43,661 nucleotides of DNA from Tropicibacter sp. R16_0 (GTDB lineage Bacteria; Pseudomonadota; Alphaproteobacteria; Rhodobacterales; Rhodobacteraceae). The notes beneath the pieces are model-generated. The model ran no database searches. It saw nothing but the letters and a program-made list of their open reading frames with translations, and was not told the origin of the DNA. Numbering within the stretch: the first letter of the stretch is position 1; each line of letters starts with the position of its first letter. Made by a program: the position numbers and the translations under genes. The DNA lies in contig NZ_JAGHRE010000020.1 of NCBI RefSeq assembly GCF_017743935.1, positions 1-43,661 of the forward strand, in the 5' to 3' direction. Below, piece after piece: positions 1 to 9,539 of the stretch.

Positions 1-2
1 CC

Positions 3-3000
3 GATACCCTGACCGGGGGCGCGGGGGCCGATGTCTTTCGCGATGATGCCGTGGGGCTGGACGGGGATCTGATCACAGATTTCACATCCGAAGATGTGGT
101 GCGGGTGTCGGGGTCCTTCCTGTTTGACGACAGCTTTCAAAGAACAACCACGGGCGGGACAACGCTGCTCGAAATCAACACCGATGAAACACCGGGTTTC
201 GATACGTCGGTCACATTGACCGGAACATTTGCGACCGGATATTTTGCGGCGCTGGCCGGGCCGACGTTCAGCGATATCGTTTTTGTACCGGCCCCGGGCG
301 GGACGGCGACCGCGGGGGATGATGAGCTTAACGGAACCCTTGCGGCGGATACCCTGGATGGCGGTGCAGGTGATGACCGCATCATCGGGGCCACGGGCGC
401 GGATCTTCTGTCTGGTGGGGCAGATCACGATTCGATCTATGCCGGGGCGGGCGATGACACGATTTCAGGCGACGGGGGCAATGACTGGCTGGTAGGCGAT
501 GCCGGCGATGACAGCATCGATGGCGTCTCGGGGTCAAACAGCATCTATGGCGGCTCGGGCAGCGACACGATCGATGTCGGCACCGGCACCCGCAACTTCG
601 CCGATGGTGGGTCCGGCGCGGATTCCGTGATCTCTCAGGCAGGCTCGGACACGCTGCGCGGTGGGGCCGACAATGATACGCTGATCGGCAATCAGGGTTC
701 GGATGTCCTGCATGGGGATGCGGGCAATGACACGCTGAGCGGGGACGCGGGCTCGGACCAGCTGTATGGCGGATCGGGCAATGACACCCTTTCGGGCGGC
801 ACCGAGGCAGACCAGCTGTATGGCGGTCAGGATCATGACCTGGTCCTGGGCGGCGACGGCAATGATTATGTTTCGGGCGATACCGGTCGCGATACCCTGC
901 GAGGGGAGAGCGGCAACGACACCCTCAGTGGCGGGTCGGGCGATGACCTGCTTGAGGGCGGCGTCGATAATGACAGCCTGATCGGGGGCGGCGACAACGA
1001 CACGCTGCGCGGCGAGGCCGGAGAGGACACCCTCTCGGGCGGGACAAACAATGACAGCCTGGAGGGCGGCGCCGATGACGACCGCCTGAGCGGTGGCCAG
1101 GGCAGCGATACCCTGACCGGTGGCACCGGGGTTGATCTGTTCATTGATCAGGCGACCAATCTGGACGGCGATACGATTACCGATTTCACGGTCACGGATG
1201 CGGCAGCCGAAGGCGACGCCATCACCGTGACAGGGCGCCGGTTTGACGATGGCCATGTCACGGTCAGCTATGCCGGTGGCAATACGATCCTCACCATCGA
1301 TACGGACCGCGATGGGGTTGACGATACGGTGATCACCCTGACCGGCACCATCACCGCGGATTTCCTGACCGTGACCGATGGCACCAACACCACCATCCGC
1401 GCCTATCCGACAACCGGCCTTGGCAGTTCCGGCAACCCTGTACGGGGCACCATTGCCGACACCACCGGTGCGTCCGCAATTGCGGCTGGCGGGGCAAACA
1501 CCCTCCTTGGCAACGCGGGCGCAGACACATTGACGGGGGATGGCGCGACCAGATCCATCATGGCGGGCCTGGGCAACGACAGTGTCGAGGGCGGTGCTCA
1601 GGGCGAGGTGATCTCGGGCGATCACGGCGCTGATACGCTGGCGGGCAATGGCGGTCAGGATCGGATCTATGGTGGTGACGATGCAGACAGCATTTCCGGG
1701 GGCGCCAGCCAGGATACGCTTTATGGCGACCGGGGCGACGATACCCTGTCGGGCGGGGATTCAGATGACGAGGTCCATGGCGGCGATGGCGCCGACAGCA
1801 TTCTGGGCGAACTTGGCGGTGACGAGCTTTATGGGGAAGCGGGCAACGACACGATCGAAGGCGGCGCCGGGGTCGACTATATCCAGGGCGGCACAGATCA
1901 GGACCTGATCTCGGGCGGCGATCTGGGCGATCAGCTTTATGGCTCTTCGGGCAACGATACGATCAACGGCGATGCCGGGCGGGACTACATCTCGGGCGGC
2001 AGCGATGACGATGTTCTGCGCGGCGGTGCGGATGAAGACACGCTGTTTGGCAGCTCGGGCGATGACCACCTGCAGGGCGAGGACGATGCCGACAGCCTGG
2101 ATGGCGGTGGCGGCAACGACCTGCTCGAAGGCGGGGCCGGCAACGATACGCTTGGCGGCGGCAACGAGGTTGATACGCTGACCGGCGGGACAGGGGATGA
2201 CCTGTTTGTCGGCCGCACCACTGAAATGGCCGGCGATATCATCACCGATTTTGCGGCGGGCGATCGGATCCGGCTGAATTTTTCCAGCTTCTTCGATGCA
2301 GATGTCACGATCACCGTAACGGGCGGCAACACGGAATTTGCGATTGATACCAATCAGGACCTGACGGACGATCTGTTCTTTACCCTGCAGGGGGTCTACA
2401 CGCCCGGCGATTTCCAGCTGATCACGGCCGCGAATTTCACCGAGATCTTCCTGCCGTCGCTTTCGGGCGGGATCTGGACCGGGACGGAAAATGCCGACAC
2501 CTATGTTGCCTCCAACGGCAACGACAGCCTGAACGGGCTGGGTGGGGATGACCAGCTGACCGCTCTGGAAGGCAACGATATCGTCAATGCAGGCAACGGG
2601 AACGACGATGTCTTTGGCGGCGAGGGCAACGATCAGATCGATGGCGGCAACGGCGATGATTTCCTGCGCGGTGATGCGGGCAATGACACCGTCCTGGGCG
2701 GCGCGGGTCGCGATGAGATCAACGGCGACGCGGGCAATGATCTGCTGTCTGGCGGCAGCGAAGCTGATACGCTGCGGGGCGGTATCGGGGATGACAGCCT
2801 GAATGGGGACGAAGGCCGTGACGATCTCTATGGCGGCGAAGGGTTCGATACCCTGGACGGCGGTGCCGACAATGACGAGCTTTATGGCGAAAATGGCAAT
2901 GACAGCCTGACCGGCGGCGCAGGTGACGATTACATCAATGGCGGCAACGATCAGGACACCCTGTCGGGCGGCGACGACAACGATCAGCTCTATGGATCCA

Positions 3001-6000
3001 GCGGCAATGACAGCCTGTCGGGTGATGCGGGCAACGACTATGTCAGCGGCGGCAGTGGCGACGACATCATCGAAGGCGGAGCGGACAACGACACCCTTCT
3101 GGGCAGTTCCGGAGGCGATAGCCTGGATGGCAATGACGGGGATGACAGCATTGATGGCGGCAGCGACAGCGACACGCTGACCGGTGGTGCTGGCAATGAC
3201 ACGCTGACCGGCGGGACGGGCACCGACACGCTGACCGGTGGTGTGGGCAATGATGTGTTTGCCGACCGTCCAGGGAACCTGGATGGCGACCGGATCACGG
3301 ATTTCACCGGTGGATCGGATATGATCCGCCTCACCGATGTCCGCTTCACGGATGTCGATATTTCCACCGCCGAGCTGAATGGCGACACGCTGTTGCGGGT
3401 CGATGTCGATGGCGATGGCACGGTCGACACCACGATCACCCTGGCGGGCACCGCCTATGCGGGGACCTGGATTGCGCAAAGCGATTTCAACGGCACCAAC
3501 ATTCGCCTTGAGGCACCAACCGGCACGGGCTCGTCCGTGGGCACGGCAGGCGATGACGATCTTGTCGGCACGGATGTGGGCAACCTGCTGGAGGGGCAGG
3601 CCGGGAACGATACGATCTCGGGTGCGGCCAGCGGTGACATCATCAATACCGGCGCAGGCGAAGACTATGCCTATGGTGGTTTTGGCAACGACACGATTTC
3701 CGGGGGCACCGACAACGATGAGCTGACCGGCGGCATCGGCAACGACCTGCTGAGCGGGGACGAGGGCAACGACTCGCTCTGGGGCGACGAAGGCAGCGAC
3801 ACGCTGATCGGTGGCGAGGGGCGCGATGAATTGCGCGGCGGCGATGGCGCCGACAACCTGACCGGCGGCGATGAGGTCGATGACCTTTATGGTGAGGATG
3901 GCGACGACAGCCTGTCGGGCGAGGCCGGGGCCGATGAGCTTTATGGCGGCGAAGGCAACGACGAGTTGTCCGGTGGTCTGGACAACGACTATCTGAATGC
4001 AGGCAACGGCGATGACCTGCTGGAAGGCGGAGATGGCAACGATCAGCTCTATGGCTCGAGCGGTGAGGACACGTTGCGCGGCGACGGGGGCGACGATTAC
4101 CTGTCAGGCGGAGCGGACAACGACCTGCTGGACGGCGGCGCCGATGCAGACACGCTGTTGGGCAGCAGCGGCGATGACACGCTGCTTGGTGGCGCGGGTG
4201 ACGACAGCCTGGATGGCGGCAGTGACGCCGACAGCCTGGATGGCGGGGCCGAAAATGACACGCTGAACGGCGGCAACGGCAGTGATACGCTGACGGGTGG
4301 CACCGGGGACAACGTGTTCAGGGGGCGCCTGAGTGATCTGGATGGCGACACGCTCACCGATTTCAAACTGGGGGATCGGATCCGGGTCGATCTTGCCACC
4401 TTCAATGAAACCGATCTGACCCTGACGGATGATGGCACCAACACGACGCTTGAGATCGATGCGGACGGTGACAACGTCGCAGACGGCACGATCACGCTGA
4501 ACGGGCTGTTCACCGAAACCTTTGCCACGCTGAGCACAGCCAATTTCACCGATATCCTTTTGGTCAGCGGCACCGGCGGGGTCATCGACGGCACCAACAA
4601 TGCCGACAACCTCAGCGGGTCGGCCGGGGTCGACATCATCTCGGGCTTTGAGGGCAATGACGAACTGATCGGCCTGGGCGGCAATGACAACATTTCCGGC
4701 GACGAGGGCAACGACACGATCAACGCAGGTGCAGGCGATGACGTGGCCAGCGGCGGCGATGACGACGACAACATCACCGGCGGGGTCGGCAATGATGTGC
4801 TGAGCGGCGATGCCGGGCGTGACATCGTGCACGGCGATGAGGGCAACGACACGCTCTCGGGTGGTGCAGGCAACGACAGTCTTCGTGGTGGCATCGGGGA
4901 CGACAGCCTGGATGGCAATGAAGATGCCGATGATCTGTACGGCGATGCCGGCAGTGACACGCTCAATGGCGGTCAGGGCAATGACGAGCTCTATGGTGGC
5001 GATGATGCGGACCTGCTGCGCGGGGATGCGGGCGACGACTATCTGAATGGTGGCAGGGGCGAAAACACGCTGGAAGGCGGCGAAGGCAATGATCAGCTCT
5101 ATGGCAGCAGCGACCGTGACACGCTGCGGGGTGAGAGCGGGAACGATTACCTGTCCGGCGGGTCGGCGGACGACCTTCTGGAAGGTGGCGCAGACAATGA
5201 CACACTGCTGGGCAGCAACGACAATGATACGCTGATTGGCGGCACCGGGGATGACAGCCTGGATGGTGGAAACCAGGATGACAGCCTGCTTGGGGGCGAA
5301 GGCAACGACACCCTGTCAGGCGGGGGCGGCAATGATACGCTGACCGGTGGCGCGGGCCGTGATGTCTTTACGGACAACTACAGCCATTTCAGCAGTGGCA
5401 TCATCACCGATTTCACCACCGAAGATCGAATCCGTGTCGAGCTTGTCCGGTTTACCGATGTGGATATTTACAGTTCCACCAACGCGGACGGGAACACGCT
5501 GCTGTCCATCGACACCGATGGGGATGGCAACACATCGGGCTTCAATGATTTCAGCATCCTGTTGCAGGGCACCTTCTCGGGCACCTGGGCGGCGACCTAT
5601 CAGACAACTGCTGGCAGTGCGACGGACATCACTCTGGTGCCGCCCTCGACCAGCGTGTCCGGGCCCACCACGACGGATCCCGATGAGATCGCCGGCACAT
5701 CCGGTGCCGATACGCTGCTTGGGGATGTGGGCAACGACACGCTGATCGGCCTGGAAGGAGATGACAGCCTGAGCGGCGGAACCGAGGATGATCACCTCTT
5801 CGGCGGGCGCGGCAATGACACGCTGTCCGGCGATGATGGCGACGATCAGCTGACCGGGGATGCCGGGGATGACCAGTTGTCAGGTGGCTTTGGCCGCGAC
5901 CGGCTCTATGGCGACGAAGGGCTCGACACGCTGGGTGGCGGATTTGGAAGTGACACCCTCTATGGTGGCGACAACAACGACAGCCTCTCGGGTGGCGAGG

Positions 6001-7320
6001 GCAACGATGACCTCTATGGCGAAGACGGCAACGACACGCTGGATGGGGGCATCGAAAACGATGAGCTCTATGGTGGCGAGGGCAACGACACGCTGCGCGG
6101 CGGAGATGGGGGCGACTATCTCAATGGTGGCGAAGGCGCGGACCTGTTGGACGGGGGCATCGACAACGACCAGCTTTATGGCTCGGGTGGCGAGGATACG
6201 CTGCGCGGTGATCAAGGCGCCGACTATCTCAGCGGTGGCAGTGACAGCGATGACATGGCTGGTGGATCGGGCAATGACACGCTGGTCGGCGGATCCGGCA
6301 GTGACACGCTGGATGGCGGCGACGATGATGACAGCCTCAATGGTGGGTCGGACAGTGACCTGTTGCTGGGCGGCGCGGGCAATGACACGCTGAACGGTGG
6401 CGGCAGCGTGGCTGTAGATACGCTGACCGGCGGGGCCGGGAATGACACATTCCGTGGCAATACCGGGTCTCTGCAGGGGGACATCATCACCGATTTCACA
6501 ATCGGGGATCGTATTACGATCGAGTCCTATCGCTTCTCGGACGTGGACATTTCGACCGCGTTCGTTGGCACCAACACGATGCTGCGTGTGGACACCAACG
6601 GCAATGGCGTGCTGACGGACAGCACGGATGTCACGCTCATCCTGCAGGGCGCGATGACCGGCACGTTTGTGGCGATGTACAATGCGACCATCAACAATGC
6701 GACCGACATCTATCTGGTCAATGGGGCCTTCGGCACCCCGACCGTAGACCCAGATTTCCTGGGCGGCACCAACGGCAATGAGACGCTCAATGGCGGGGTC
6801 GGCAACGACACCATCGTCGGGCTGAATGGCGATGACAGCCTGTTGGGCTTTACCGAAGACGACAAGATCTATGGTGGACGTGGCAACGACACCATTGCGT
6901 TGCAAGACGGCGATGACACCGGTGTCGGTGATGCAGGCGACGACGAGATCAGCGGCGGTTTCGGCAATGATTACCTCTATGGCAACGAGGGCACCGACCT
7001 GCTTCTGGGTGAAGTGGGGCGCGACTATCTCTATGGCGATGAGGGCAATGACACGCTCAGTGGCGGCGCCGACAGCGATGACCTTTACGGCGGCGCTGAC
7101 GATGACCTGCTGAATGGTGGCGACGATGCAGACGAGCTTTATGGCGAAGACGGGCGCGATACGCTCAACGGGGATGCTGGAGCTGATTATCTGAACGGGG
7201 CCGATGGCGATGACAGCCTGGATGGCGGCGCGGGCAACGACCAGCTTTATGCAGGGGATGGCAACGATACCCTGCGGGGCGGGCTTGGGGATGACTACCT
7301 CTCAGGCGGGCGCAACACCG
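3..7320 (+). repeat. Higher-order tandem repeat of about 1.05-1.10 kb inside the giant RTX gene
   Basis: The motif DTLTGG followed by a GDxITDF spacer begins at positions 3, 1107, 2172, 3225, 4284, 5334 and 6417. The intervals are 1104, 1065, 1053, 1059, 1050 and 1083 bp, all multiples of three (350-368 codons). Within the units the order of RTX sub-motifs is also kept. For example a QLYGSSG or QLYGSGG landmark followed by DYxSGG recurs near 1933, 2990, 4045, 5095 and 6173, with a degenerate QLYAGDG version near 7240. The seventh unit lacks the spacer and runs into the Ig-like region. This looks like serial duplication of one composite unit followed by divergence. Confidence 0.85.
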
Positions 7321-9374
7321 ACTACGCCATCTTCAGCGGCAATTCGAGCGAATACACCATCACCCAGGGCGCCAACAGCAACTCGACCAGCTATATCGAG
7401 CACACTGGCGGCACGACCCTGAACGGCCGGGATTCACTGCGCCAGGTCGAGCGGGTCATCTTTGATGACACCACGATTGTCCTGTTCAATGATGCACCGA
7501 CATTGGTGGATGACATCGAAACGCAATACTGGCGTGAGGGGACGTCCTATTCGCTGGATGCCTCTGGGGCCTTTGTGGATGTGGACCTTGTCACCTTCAG
7601 CGCGCAGATGTCGGACGGTTCGGCGCTGCCGAGCTGGCTGAACTTTGATCCAGCATCCCAGAGATTTGACGCCAACCTCTCAGGTGTTGCCACAGGCTGG
7701 TACTATGTCACGCTGACGGCGCGGGATGCACTTGGGGCTGAAAATTCGGACACCTTTGGCATCCGGGTGGATTCCAGCACGATCCTGGGCACCAACAACG
7801 CAGACACGATCGCCGGCACCGCTTTGTTCGACCAGATCTATGGCCGCGGTGGCAACGACACCATCAATGCCGGATTGGGAGACGACCGGGTCTTTGGTGA
7901 GGACGGGGATGACTTCCTGTTCGGGGGCCTGGGCGCGGATACCCTGGATGGCGGTGCAGGGGCGGATGTCTATGCGGCCAATCAGGCGGCGGAATTGGAT
8001 GGCGACCGTATCGTGAATTTCGAAGCCGGGGATTCCTTGCTGTTTGAAAACGCCAGTGCAACAGCGACAGCGGCTCTCTTTGCGGATCGCATCGAGGTGG
8101 ACACCGATGGCGATGGCACAACCGATGTGACCATCGGGCTGGATGCCACAAATGTCGGCCAGTTGGAGAAAACAGTCCTGCCAGGTGGTGGGGTCCAGTT
8201 CAGCACGCTCCGGGTGATCAACGGCACCCCCGCCACGGAAACCTTGTACGGAACGCCGGATGGCGAACAGATCAATGGGCTTGAGGGCTATGACTGGATC
8301 ATTCCGGGGCGTGGCAATGACACCGTGGACGGTGGCGTGGGGCGGGACATGGTGTCTTACTCCGACGCGCCGGAAGTGGCCGGGCGGGGGACGAACTTCA
8401 TGCTCGACCTCGATCTGGGCGCGGGCACGGCCGAGCTCTTTGGTGGCGAGACGGACCAGCTGATCAGCATCGAACGGGCCACCGGCTCGATCTTTGCCGA
8501 CGTGATGCGCGGCAGCGATGGCAACGACGAGATGCGCGGTCTGGGCGATTACGACTGGTTCATCGCGACCGCCGGCAATGATACGCTGGACGGCGGCAAC
8601 GGGCAGGACATGATCACCTTCCTCGAGGCAGCCTCCTCGGGCGCTGCGGTGGTCGAGACGGTGTTTTCCGCCACTGGCGCCCCGCCGAGCGGAGCGGCCG
8701 TGGGCGGCGTGACGCTCAACCTGAGCGATCCTTCGCAGAGCACCGGTCTGGCCTCGGGGCTGACGCTGACCTCGGTCGAGCGGGTCACCGGCTCGTCGCA
8801 TCAGGACGTGTTCTACGGGGATGCGCAGCAGAACGACTTCCGCGGTCTGGGCGGGTACGACTGGTTTGTCGGCTCAACCGGAGGGCGAGAGCGTTACTTC
8901 GGCGGCGACGGGCTGGACACGGTGACCTACTTCCAGTCGACGTCCGGCGTGTCGGCCTCCTTGCGCAACGGCGCGGGGCTGTTTGGCGGCCAGGAGACGG
9001 GCTATGGCTCGGCCGGCGATGCGGTGCGGGATCTGTATTTCGAGATCGAAAACCTGGTCGGCACCAACTTTGACGACAGCCTGACGGGCAACAACGAGCG
9101 CAACCAGCTGTCGGGTCTGGACGGGGATGATTTCCTGTTCGGTTACGGCGGGATCGACTACCTGAAAGGCGGCGCGGGCAACGACACGTTGAACGGCGGC
9201 GCCGGGTCGGACTTTGCGATCTTTGACGGCAATCGGGCGGATTACACGATCACGCGCACGTCGGCCACGGCTGTGACGGTGACGGGGGCCGATGGCACCG
9301 ACAGCCTGATCTCGGTCGAGTATTTCCAGTTCGACGACGAGACCGCCAACATCTGGCAATTCTCGATCGCCTAA
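3..9374 (+). CDS. Giant RTX (haemolysin-type calcium-binding repeat) surface/secreted protein, 5' end outside window
   Basis: The reading frame is open to the left edge. Codons from position 3 already read DTLTGGAGADVF, the same motif that starts every later unit, so the GTG at 51 is not a credible start and this is the C-terminal part (at least 3,123 residues) of a larger protein. Almost all of it is glycine/aspartate-rich nonapeptide repeats of the GGxGxDxLx type, which fold into Ca2+-binding beta-rolls in known RTX proteins. RTX blocks alternate with spacers of about 100 residues containing GDxITDF and IDTDGDG motifs, resembling the terminal domain of serralysin-type proteins. After about 7320 comes an Ig/cadherin-like stretch (about 7490-7770), one more RTX block, and a 367-residue C-terminal block (8271 onward) nearly identical to the RTX gene at 39387-41828. 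Such proteins normally leave by type I secretion, with a C-terminal signal. The function (adhesin, matrix or S-layer-like) is inferred. A terminator follows the stop. Confidence 0.93.
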   Translation, partial: DTLTGGAGADVFRDDAVGLDGDLITDFTSEDVVRVSGSFLFDDSFQRTTTGGTTLLEINTDETPGFDTSVTLTGTFATGYFAALAGPTFSDIVFVPAPGGTATAGDDELNGTLAADTLDGGAGDDRIIGATGADLLSGGADHDSIYAGAGDDTISGDGGNDWLVGDAGDDSIDGVSGSNSIYGGSGSDTIDVGTGTRNFADGGSGADSVISQAGSDTLRGGADNDTLIGNQGSDVLHGDAGNDTLSGDAGSDQLYGGSGNDTLSGGTEADQLYGGQDHDLVLGGDGNDYVSGDTGRDTLRGESGNDTLSGGSGDDLLEGGVDNDSLIGGGDNDTLRGEAGEDTLSGGTNNDSLEGGADDDRLSGGQGSDTLTGGTGVDLFIDQATNLDGDTITDFTVTDAAAEGDAITVTGRRFDDGHVTVSYAGGNTILTIDTDRDGVDDTVITLTGTITADFLTVTDGTNTTIRAYPTTGLGSSGNPVRGTIADTTGASAIAAGGANTLLGNAGADTLTGDGATRSIMAGLGNDSVEGGAQGEVISGDHGADTLAGNGGQDRIYGGDDADSISGGASQDTLYGDRGDDTLSGGDSDDEVHGGDGADSILGELGGDELYGEAGNDTIEGGAGVDYIQGGTDQDLISGGDLGDQLYGSSGNDTINGDAGRDYISGGSDDDVLRGGADEDTLFGSSGDDHLQGEDDADSLDGGGGNDLLEGGAGNDTLGGGNEVDTLTGGTGDDLFVGRTTEMAGDIITDFAAGDRIRLNFSSFFDADVTITVTGGNTEFAIDTNQDLTDDLFFTLQGVYTPGDFQLITAANFTEIFLPSLSGGIWTGTENADTYVASNGNDSLNGLGGDDQLTALEGNDIVNAGNGNDDVFGGEGNDQIDGGNGDDFLRGDAGNDTVLGGAGRDEINGDAGNDLLSGGSEADTLRGGIGDDSLNGDEGRDDLYGGEGFDTLDGGADNDELYGENGNDSLTGGAGDDYINGGNDQDTLSGGDDNDQLYGSSGNDSLSGDAGNDYVSGGSGDDIIEGGADNDTLLGSSGGDSLDGNDGDDSIDGGSDSDTLTGGAGNDTLTGGTGTDTLTGGVGNDVFADRPGNLDGDRITDFTGGSDMIRLTDVRFTDVDISTAELNGDTLLRVDVDGDGTVDTTITLAGTAYAGTWIAQSDFNGTNIRLEAPTGTGSSVGTAGDDDLVGTDVGNLLEGQAGNDTISGAASGDIINTGAGEDYAYGGFGNDTISGGTDNDELTGGIGNDLLSGDEGNDSLWGDEGSDTLIGGEGRDELRGGDGADNLTGGDEVDDLYGEDGDDSLSGEAGADELYGGEGNDELSGGLDNDYLNAGNGDDLLEGGDGNDQLYGSSGEDTLRGDGGDDYLSGGADNDLLDGGADADTLLGSSGDDTLLGGAGDDSLDGGSDADSLDGGAENDTLNGGNGSDTLTGGTGDNVFRGRLSDLDGDTLTDFKLGDRIRVDLATFNETDLTLTDDGTNTTLEIDADGDNVADGTITLNGLFTETFATLSTANFTDILLVSGTGGVIDGTNNADNLSGSAGVDIISGFEGNDELIGLGGNDNISGDEGNDTINAGAGDDVASGGDDDDNITGGVGNDVLSGDAGRDIVHGDEGNDTLSGGAGNDSLRGGIGDDSLDGNEDADDLYGDAGSDTLNGGQGNDELYGGDDADLLRGDAGDDYLNGGRGENTLEGGEGNDQLYGSSDRDTLRGESGNDYLSGGSADDLLEGGADNDTLLGSNDNDTLIGGTGDDSLDGGNQDDSLLGGEGNDTLSGGGGNDTLTGGAGRDVFTDNYSHFSSGIITDFTTEDRIRVELVRFTDVDIYSSTNADGNTLLSIDTDGDGNTSGFNDFSILLQGTFSGTWAATYQTTAGSATDITLVPPSTSVSGPTTTDPDEIAGTSGADTLLGDVGNDTLIGLEGDDSLSGGTEDDHLFGGRGNDTLSGDDGDDQLTGDAGDDQLSGGFGRDRLYGDEGLDTLGGGFGSDTLYGGDNNDSLSGGEGNDDLYGEDGNDTLDGGIENDELYGGEGNDTLRGGDGGDYLNGGEGADLLDGGIDNDQLYGSGGEDTLRGDQGADYLSGGSDSDDMAGGSGNDTLVGGSGSDTLDGGDDDDSLNGGSDSDLLLGGAGNDTLNGGGSVAVDTLTGGAGNDTFRGNTGSLQGDIITDFTIGDRITIESYRFSDVDISTAFVGTNTMLRVDTNGNGVLTDSTDVTLILQGAMTGTFVAMYNATINNATDIYLVNGAFGTPTVDPDFLGGTNGNETLNGGVGNDTIVGLNGDDSLLGFTEDDKIYGGRGNDTIALQDGDDTGVGDAGDDEISGGFGNDYLYGNEGTDLLLGEVGRDYLYGDEGNDTLSGGADSDDLYGGADDDLLNGGDDADELYGEDGRDTLNGDAGADYLNGADGDDSLDGGAGNDQLYAGDGNDTLRGGLGDDYLSGGRNTDYAIFSGNSSEYTITQGANSNSTSYIEHTGGTTLNGRDSLRQVERVIFDDTTIVLFNDAPTLVDDIETQYWREGTSYSLDASGAFVDVDLVTFSAQMSDGSALPSWLNFDPASQRFDANLSGVATGWYYVTLTARDALGAENSDTFGIRVDSSTILGTNNADTIAGTALFDQIYGRGGNDTINAGLGDDRVFGEDGDDFLFGGLGADTLDGGAGADVYAANQAAELDGDRIVNFEAGDSLLFENASATATAALFADRIEVDTDGDGTTDVTIGLDATNVGQLEKTVLPGGGVQFSTLRVINGTPATETLYGTPDGEQINGLEGYDWIIPGRGNDTVDGGVGRDMVSYSDAPEVAGRGTNFMLDLDLGAGTAELFGGETDQLISIERATGSIFADVMRGSDGNDEMRGLGDYDWFIATAGNDTLDGGNGQDMITFLEAASSGAAVVETVFSATGAPPSGAAVGGVTLNLSDPSQSTGLASGLTLTSVERVTGSSHQDVFYGDAQQNDFRGLGGYDWFVGSTGGRERYFGGDGLDTVTYFQSTSGVSASLRNGAGLFGGQETGYGSAGDAVRDLYFEIENLVGTNFDDSLTGNNERNQLSGLDGDDFLFGYGGIDYLKGGAGNDTLNGGAGSDFAIFDGNRADYTITRTSATAVTVTGADGTDSLISVEYFQFDDETANIWQFSIA

Positions 9375-9382
9375 GGCGGCAA
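8271..9382 (+). repeat. Left arm of a 1.1-kb inverted repeat (shared RTX C-terminal block)
   Basis: This segment encodes the last 367 residues of the giant RTX protein plus 8 bp after its stop (GGCGGCAA). The minus-strand segment 39379-40490 encodes the same block without gaps. I count 8 residue differences in 367 (about 98% protein identity), and the stretches I aligned by eye are about 95% identical at the DNA level. The matching ends sharply: upstream of the INGL codons at 8271 the two proteins diverge. Confidence 0.9.
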
Positions 9383-9392
9383 TCAAAAGAAG

Positions 9393-9423
9393 ACCCCCGG
9401 CCCCTGTCATGCGGGCCGGGGGT
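9393..9423 (+). terminator. Hairpin terminator after the giant RTX gene
   Basis: A perfect 11-bp stem (ACCCCCGGCCC at 9393-9403 with GGGCCGGGGGT at 9413-9423) with a 9-nt loop lies 19 bp past the stop codon. The T run after it is very short, so it is a strong hairpin but a weak U-tract. A related stem with the same CCCCCGG core follows the RTX gene at the right edge. Confidence 0.7.
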
Positions 9424-9539
9424 TCGGGGTGGCAAGAGTACGGCTGGTCTTTGGCCTGCGGTGGGTTTTCAGTTGCAATTCCATCCGAAAACAGTAACCA
9501 CAATCGCAATCGCTATATCGTTCAGAAGAGCCATTCGTC

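Noticed and set aside
51-53. GTG at 51 as the start of the giant RTX gene.
   Set aside because: The frame is open to the left edge and the residues before it are a normal RTX motif matching the later units.
534-6905. Long antisense and alternate-frame open frames inside the giant RTX gene (for example minus strand 1761-3479 and 5880-6905).
   Set aside because: They are produced by GC-rich, repetitive codons of the RTX frame; their proteins are low-complexity Ala/Val/Ile repeats mirroring the nonapeptides and have no ribosome-binding sites.
3-7320. Regular short repeats that could suggest a CRISPR array or VNTR outside genes.
   Set aside because: The repeats are in frame, protein-coding RTX nonapeptides without spacer/repeat alternation of CRISPR type.
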